Source: Bacillota bacterium
GTDB taxonomy: Bacteria; Bacillota; Clostridia; Peptostreptococcales; Anaerovoracaceae
Assembly: GCA_023415235.1 (NCBI GenBank)
Contig: JAEZLP010000055.1
Span: 1-8,001 of the forward strand
Direction: 5' to 3'
Length of the DNA stretch: 8,001 nt
The notes under the pieces were generated by a model that searched no databases, was not told the DNA's origin, and saw only the letters and a list, made by a program, of their open reading frames with translations. Below are positions 5,029 through 8,001 of the stretch, in pieces (the stretch's first letter is position 1; every line of letters starts with the position of its first letter). A program made the position numbers and the translations under genes.

Positions 5029-6583
5029 AAGTGTCACCGTGATTCCTGCAAGGAAGCAATCCCGAAAAGGTGCAGACGAAGAAAAGTCCAAACTCCGGGT
5101 TGCGGCATACTGCCGTGTTTCCACAGACAGCGATGAGCAGGCTACCAGTTATGACACGCAGATTGAACACTATACCACCTACATACAAGGTCATCCCGAC
5201 TGGGTATTGGCTGGGATTTTTGCGGACGACGGTATTTCCGGTACCAATACTAAGAAACGTGAAGAATTTAACCGCATGATTGACGAGTGTATGGCTGGTA
5301 ATATCGATATGATCATTACAAAGTCCATTAGCCGATTTGCCCGAAACACACTGGACTGTTTGAAATATATCCGTCAGCTCAAGGAGAAAAACATTCCCGT
5401 TTATTTTGAAAAAGAAAATATAAACACCATGGATTCCAAGGGCGAAGTCCTGCTCACAATTATGGCATCCCTTGCCCAACAGGAAAGCCAGTCATTGAGC
5501 CAAAACGTAAAGCTGGGTCTGCAGTATCGTTATCAGCAAGGTGAAATCCAAGTCAACTGTGCTCGGTTTCTCGGTTATACCAAGGATGAGAATAAGCGCC
5601 TGGTGGTTGTACCCGAGGAAGCTGAAATCATCAAGCGCATTTACCGAGAATACCTTGAGGGTGCCAGTATGCTGAAAATCGCTCGCGGTTTGGAAGCGGA
5701 TGGTATCCTTAACGGTGCGGGCAGGGAACGCTGGCATACAAGTAACATAAATCAGATCCTGCGTAACGAGAAGTACATCGGCGACGCCCTTTTACAGAAA
5801 ACATATACCGTAGATTTTCTCACAAAAAAGCGGGTTAAGAACAACGGCATCGTTCCACAATATTATGTAGAGAATAGCCATGAAGCTATCATCCCGCGTG
5901 AAGTTTTCATGCAGGTGCAGGAAGAGCTTATCCGCCGCCGTATTGTACACACAAGCCCAAACGGAAAGACCAGAACTTTCAGCAGCAACCACGTCTTTGC
6001 TCAGATAATCATCTGCGGTAAATGCGGTGAGGTTTTTCGCAGGGTGCATTGGAACAACAGAGGCAAAAAGTCCATCGTCTGGCGCTGTGTCAGTCGACTG
6101 GAAAACACTGGCCTTTTCTGCGATGCTCGCACGATACTGGAGAGCACCATTGAGCAAGTGCTGGTCACCGCCATTAATCAGACGCTCTGCGACAAGGACT
6201 CTTTCCTCACAACTCTACGGGACAACATCTCCACCATCATAAATCGTGAAAGCGACAAGGCCTTAGCGGATATCGATAAGCGGCTTGAGGAACTGCAAAT
6301 GGAACTGTTGAAGCTTGCCACATCCAATGCCAATTATGATAAAGTTGGCGATGAGATTCACCGACTGCGTGATCAAAAGCAAAAGCTGCAGGTTGATAAC
6401 ATCAACGGAGCTGAACTCAAAAAGCGCATGGTTTATATGAGCACATTCCTAAAGAAGCAATCTACCGCCCTCGCCGAATACGACGAGCAGCTTATCCGAC
6501 GGCTGATTGAGAAGGTCGCCATATATGAGGGCAAGTTTACCGTCGAGTTTAAGTCCGGCGTGACGGTGGATGTAAATGAATAA
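5015..6583 (+). CDS. Large serine recombinase B (site-specific integrase/excisionase)
   Basis: This 522-residue protein starts at ATG 5015, overlapping the small gene by 14 bp, with a GGAAGTG-type ribosome site inside it. The resolvase domain (about 26-175) has AYCRVSTDSDEQ with nucleophile S36 and KSISRFARNT with R107 and R110. The Recombinase domain (about 186-300; VPEEAEIIKRIYREYLEG, ILRNEKYIGDALLQKTYTVD) is followed by a zinc ribbon (C334, C337, C358, C369), a coiled-coil segment (about 412-462) and a C-terminal strand region (VAIYEGKFTVEFKSGVTV). It is full length and catalytically complete. It probably works with recombinase A as a pair with different site preference, as CcrA and CcrB do in staphylococcal cassettes (analogy only). 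Residues 196-373 are about 80% identical to the recombinase part of the chimeric IS gene at 486-1427, so a close relative of this gene was the donor. A hairpin terminator begins 13 bp after the stop. Confidence 0.95.
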   Translation: MAVSKSVTVIPARKQSRKGADEEKSKLRVAAYCRVSTDSDEQATSYDTQIEHYTTYIQGHPDWVLAGIFADDGISGTNTKKREEFNRMIDECMAGNIDMIITKSISRFARNTLDCLKYIRQLKEKNIPVYFEKENINTMDSKGEVLLTIMASLAQQESQSLSQNVKLGLQYRYQQGEIQVNCARFLGYTKDENKRLVVVPEEAEIIKRIYREYLEGASMLKIARGLEADGILNGAGRERWHTSNINQILRNEKYIGDALLQKTYTVDFLTKKRVKNNGIVPQYYVENSHEAIIPREVFMQVQEELIRRRIVHTSPNGKTRTFSSNHVFAQIIICGKCGEVFRRVHWNNRGKKSIVWRCVSRLENTGLFCDARTILESTIEQVLVTAINQTLCDKDSFLTTLRDNISTIINRESDKALADIDKRLEELQMELLKLATSNANYDKVGDEIHRLRDQKQKLQVDNINGAELKKRMVYMSTFLKKQSTALAEYDEQLIRRLIEKVAIYEGKFTVEFKSGVTVDVNE

Positions 6584-6596
6584 GTAAAAAAAGTAC

Positions 6597-6630
6597 AAGG
6601 CGCTCTACGGAATTGAACGTAGGGTGCCTT
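6597..6630. terminator. Convergent hairpin terminator between recombinase B and the NADAR gene
   Basis: AAGGCGCTCTACG (6597-6609) and CGTAGGGTGCCTT (6618-6630) form a continuous 13 bp stem including two G-U pairs, with an 8-base loop. Seven A's at 6586-6592 supply a T-tract for minus-strand transcripts, four bases from the stem; plus-strand transcripts get only a weak TTTT (6637-6640). It lies between two convergent genes and probably serves both. Confidence 0.75.
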
Positions 6631-6648
6631 TGCGCATTTTCAATATGT

Positions 6649-7341
6649 TTATTTTAAGTCAAACAGTGACATTTGAGTGTTATTGTTACCTCCCTTTGAG
6701 TAAATCTTTTTTAACTCCTCTTTATTATTTAAGACTTCCTCTAATTTTCCCAATTTACTTAGACTTACAAATATTGCTGCTGACCTTGCCTGACAGTTAA
6801 TCGATTTTTCTTGATTGAATTCAATATCTGTAAATGCATTAAATTCGAGTATCTTTTTAGACAAACTTTCATTTCTATATAAAGAACTAATATAAATCCA
6901 ATCATAAAACATTGTTTTAGGCTCTCTTTCCCAGATTGTGTCTTTGTAATTAAAATGAATTAGATTACCTGAGGATTTAAGCCTTTCATCTCTTTTGGCA
7001 TCTTTAGGATGAACATTGAGTAAATCTCTGTAAGGCCCTCCTCTTTCAAAAACTTTTGAAGATTGAAATATATTTTCAAGTGGGTACTCCATATCTGTGT
7101 TTATTTCATAGAATTTTAAATTAAAGGCGCTTAATGCAACACCAGTAGGGTTAGTTGATTTTGTAGAAACTTCAAGTATCTGCAAGGACTTATCCATTTT
7201 ATTAACACTCTCATGCATTGATCTGATTGATTTTTGTTTCTGTGAAACAGCAAAACCATTAAAGTATTCAAACTCAACTTCAATCTCTTTGTATATTGGA
7301 TATTCAGATGGTGTTGAAATGAAGCAAATTCTTTTTGCCAT
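6649..7341 (-). CDS. NADAR-type antitoxin of a DarT1-NADAR toxin-antitoxin pair
   Basis: NADAR antitoxins paired with DarT1 toxins are reported to be hydrolases that remove ADP-ribose from guanine bases in DNA, reversing the toxin. I chose ATG 7341 (230 residues) because AAGGAG lies 8 nt upstream and the darT stop (7344) is just before it; a TTG at 7362 would overlap darT. Recognisable blocks, from memory of the family: ALSAFNLKFYEI (69-80), FQSSKVFERGGPYRDLL (92-108), EPKTMFYDWIYI (140-151), FNAFTDIEFN (167-176) and SINCQARSAA (180-189). There is no signal peptide or membrane segment. The C-terminus is Lys/Asn-rich and ends NTQMSLFDLK, matching the pattern of a sliding-clamp binding peptide. 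It is the downstream gene of a toxin-antitoxin operon whose toxin is truncated. Base composition is AT-richer than the recombinases. The family call rests on motif recall; alternatives are few given the darT neighbour. Confidence 0.75.
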   Translation of the reverse strand: MAKRICFISTPSEYPIYKEIEVEFEYFNGFAVSQKQKSIRSMHESVNKMDKSLQILEVSTKSTNPTGVALSAFNLKFYEINTDMEYPLENIFQSSKVFERGGPYRDLLNVHPKDAKRDERLKSSGNLIHFNYKDTIWEREPKTMFYDWIYISSLYRNESLSKKILEFNAFTDIEFNQEKSINCQARSAAIFVSLSKLGKLEEVLNNKEELKKIYSKGGNNNTQMSLFDLK

Positions 7342-7343
7342 AG

Positions 7344-7870
7344 TTAGCTCTCCTTTTTCCAAAACATATAGTCTTTCCTGGCATCAAAGAAGCCTGGAAC
7401 AATTTGATAATCATATTTTTCCAATAAATCTGTTCCATACTTTGTAATATACTCATCAATGTCAGGCTGCTTTTGAAAACAAATACAACCTATATACTTC
7501 TTATCAATAGCGTCACTTATTAATACTTCAGCTTGTGGATCGGTTGTTATGTAATCACTTATTTGCAGGGATGCCCTTTGTATCACCTTATTCTCTTTTG
7601 TTGTAAGAGAATCACAAAACATATTTTCAAAAGCCGTTGCCGTACATAACTCTTTTGCACTTGAAATCCGTGGAAACACACCCGCTGCATTAGTTTGACA
7701 GTAATATGTTATATTTGACGGTGAAAACAAAACATCTTTATCAAGTACTATTACTACCCAGCTTGATCCAGGAAACTTATACTCTCTAAATGTGTAGAAC
7801 AGCTTATAATTTGGAAAAACTATAGAACAACTTGTACAATCAAGTTTTGAATCAATACGCTGCTCATCAT
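7344..7870 (-). pseudogene. darT: DarT-type DNA ADP-ribosyltransferase toxin, N-terminus removed by IS insertion
   Basis: DarT toxins use NAD+ to attach ADP-ribose to single-stranded DNA bases (thymidine for DarT2, guanosine for DarT1). The recognisable part starts at DEQRIDSKLD (nt ~7868) and runs 174 residues to the TAA at 7344-7346. It contains SCSIVFPNYKLFYTFREY, WVVIVLDKDVLF, YYCQTNAAG and YITTDPQAEVLI, whose Glu (7527-7529) aligns with the catalytic glutamate of DarT. Roughly 45-60 N-terminal residues, including the HIT-like NAD-binding segment, are missing. In their place the frame runs into the repeats of an IS21-like element starting at 7871, giving a meaningless extension to a GTG at 7970. 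Promoter and start must lie beyond the IS. I infer the toxin is dead in this copy, though expression of a fragment from an IS promoter cannot be excluded. It precedes the NADAR antitoxin by 2 bp, the usual toxin-first order. Confidence 0.8.
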
Positions 7871-8001
7871 TGCGGATTGCGTATTTCGGCGACATCCGGA
7901 CACTGATTTCGGAAACATCCGGACAGCCTATCGGAATTATCCGGACAGCGTATCGGATACATCCGGACACCTTGCCTGGCTGACATCTTAACTGGTATCC
8001 T
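7871..8001. mobile_element. End of a second IS21-like element (partial)
   Basis: The DarT coding sequence stops abruptly at 7870 and TGCGGATTGCGTATTTCGG begins, starting with the TG expected of IS21-family ends and resembling ends I recall from this family. Four spaced TCCGGACA repeats follow. No coding sequence is identifiable in these 131 bases; istA or istB should lie to the right of the window. Sequence and repeats differ from the element at 1-1557, so this is a different IS21-like type. Orientation of the element is undetermined. Confidence 0.7.
7885..7974. repeat. Four degenerate 22-23 bp repeats at the IS end
   Basis: TCCGGACA occurs at 7895-7902, 7918-7925, 7940-7947 and 7962-7969, spaced 23, 22 and 22 bp. 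Each copy is preceded by a related TCGG-plus-five-base segment (for example ATCGGATACATCCGGACA), so the whole unit is about 22 bp. A spacing near two helical turns would place bound transposase subunits on one face of the DNA, as expected of IS21 subterminal binding sites. Confidence 0.8.

Noticed and set aside
4916..5479. Minus-strand 187-codon open frame opposite recombinase B
   Set aside because: It is antisense to the strongly conserved resolvase domain, with no ribosome site or recognisable domain.
7342..7362. Upstream TTG start for the NADAR antitoxin at 7362
   Set aside because: It would overlap the darT end, and the AAGGAG ribosome site lies downstream of it, correctly spaced for ATG 7341.
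7869..7970. N-terminal extension of the DarT-like frame to a GTG at 7970 (SGCIRYAVR and on)
   Set aside because: This part is translated from the IS end repeats (TCCGGACA units); it does not resemble DarT and has no ribosome site.
7885..7974. CRISPR-like array
   Set aside because: The units are contiguous degenerate 22-23 bp repeats with no unique spacers and sit at an IS end.

Overview
The window looks like a mosaic of mobile DNA from a low-to-mid-GC Firmicute, most likely a clostridium. I base this on strong AAGGAGG-type ribosome sites, TTG and GTG starts, a Clostridia-style phage holin/amidase pair, and a three-gene large serine recombinase module of a kind I recall from clostridial prophages and conjugative elements. 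No RNA gene or CRISPR array is visible.

Layout. (1) Positions 1 to about 1557 are one end of an IS21-like insertion sequence read on the minus strand. Its istA-position gene is a chimera: the N-terminal helix-turn-helix part of an IstA transposase is joined in frame to the DNA-binding and zinc-ribbon parts of a serine recombinase, and the DDE catalytic domain is absent. A 5'-truncated istB AAA+ gene follows and runs off the left edge. (2) The IS end abuts a holin gene that has lost its start; the holin overlaps an N-acetylmuramoyl-L-alanine amidase gene (phage lysis cassette). (3) After a hairpin cluster that could act as a terminator and also masks a ribosome site, a 75-residue SHOCT-like protein is followed by a tightly packed trio: large serine recombinase A, a 143-residue protein with only the Recombinase DNA-binding domain, and large serine recombinase B. 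(4) A convergent hairpin terminator separates these from a minus-strand darT-type toxin and NADAR antitoxin pair (DarT1-NADAR-like). (5) The toxin has lost its N-terminus at position 7870, where a second IS21-like element starts, marked by four 22-23 bp degenerate repeats containing TCCGGACA.

How it fits together. The plus-strand block 1559-6583 reads as the lysis and integration end of a prophage or similar element; the recombinases would carry out integration and excision, and the junction with flanking DNA may lie in or near the 65 bp after recombinase B. The darT-NADAR pair is visibly AT-richer and on the opposite strand, so it probably has a different origin (an element-borne addiction/defence module or host flank). 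IS21-like elements have broken a gene at each side (holin, darT), so the lysis cassette and the toxin are probably inactive while the amidase, recombinase trio and NADAR antitoxin remain intact. The most unusual object is the IstA/serine-recombinase chimera.
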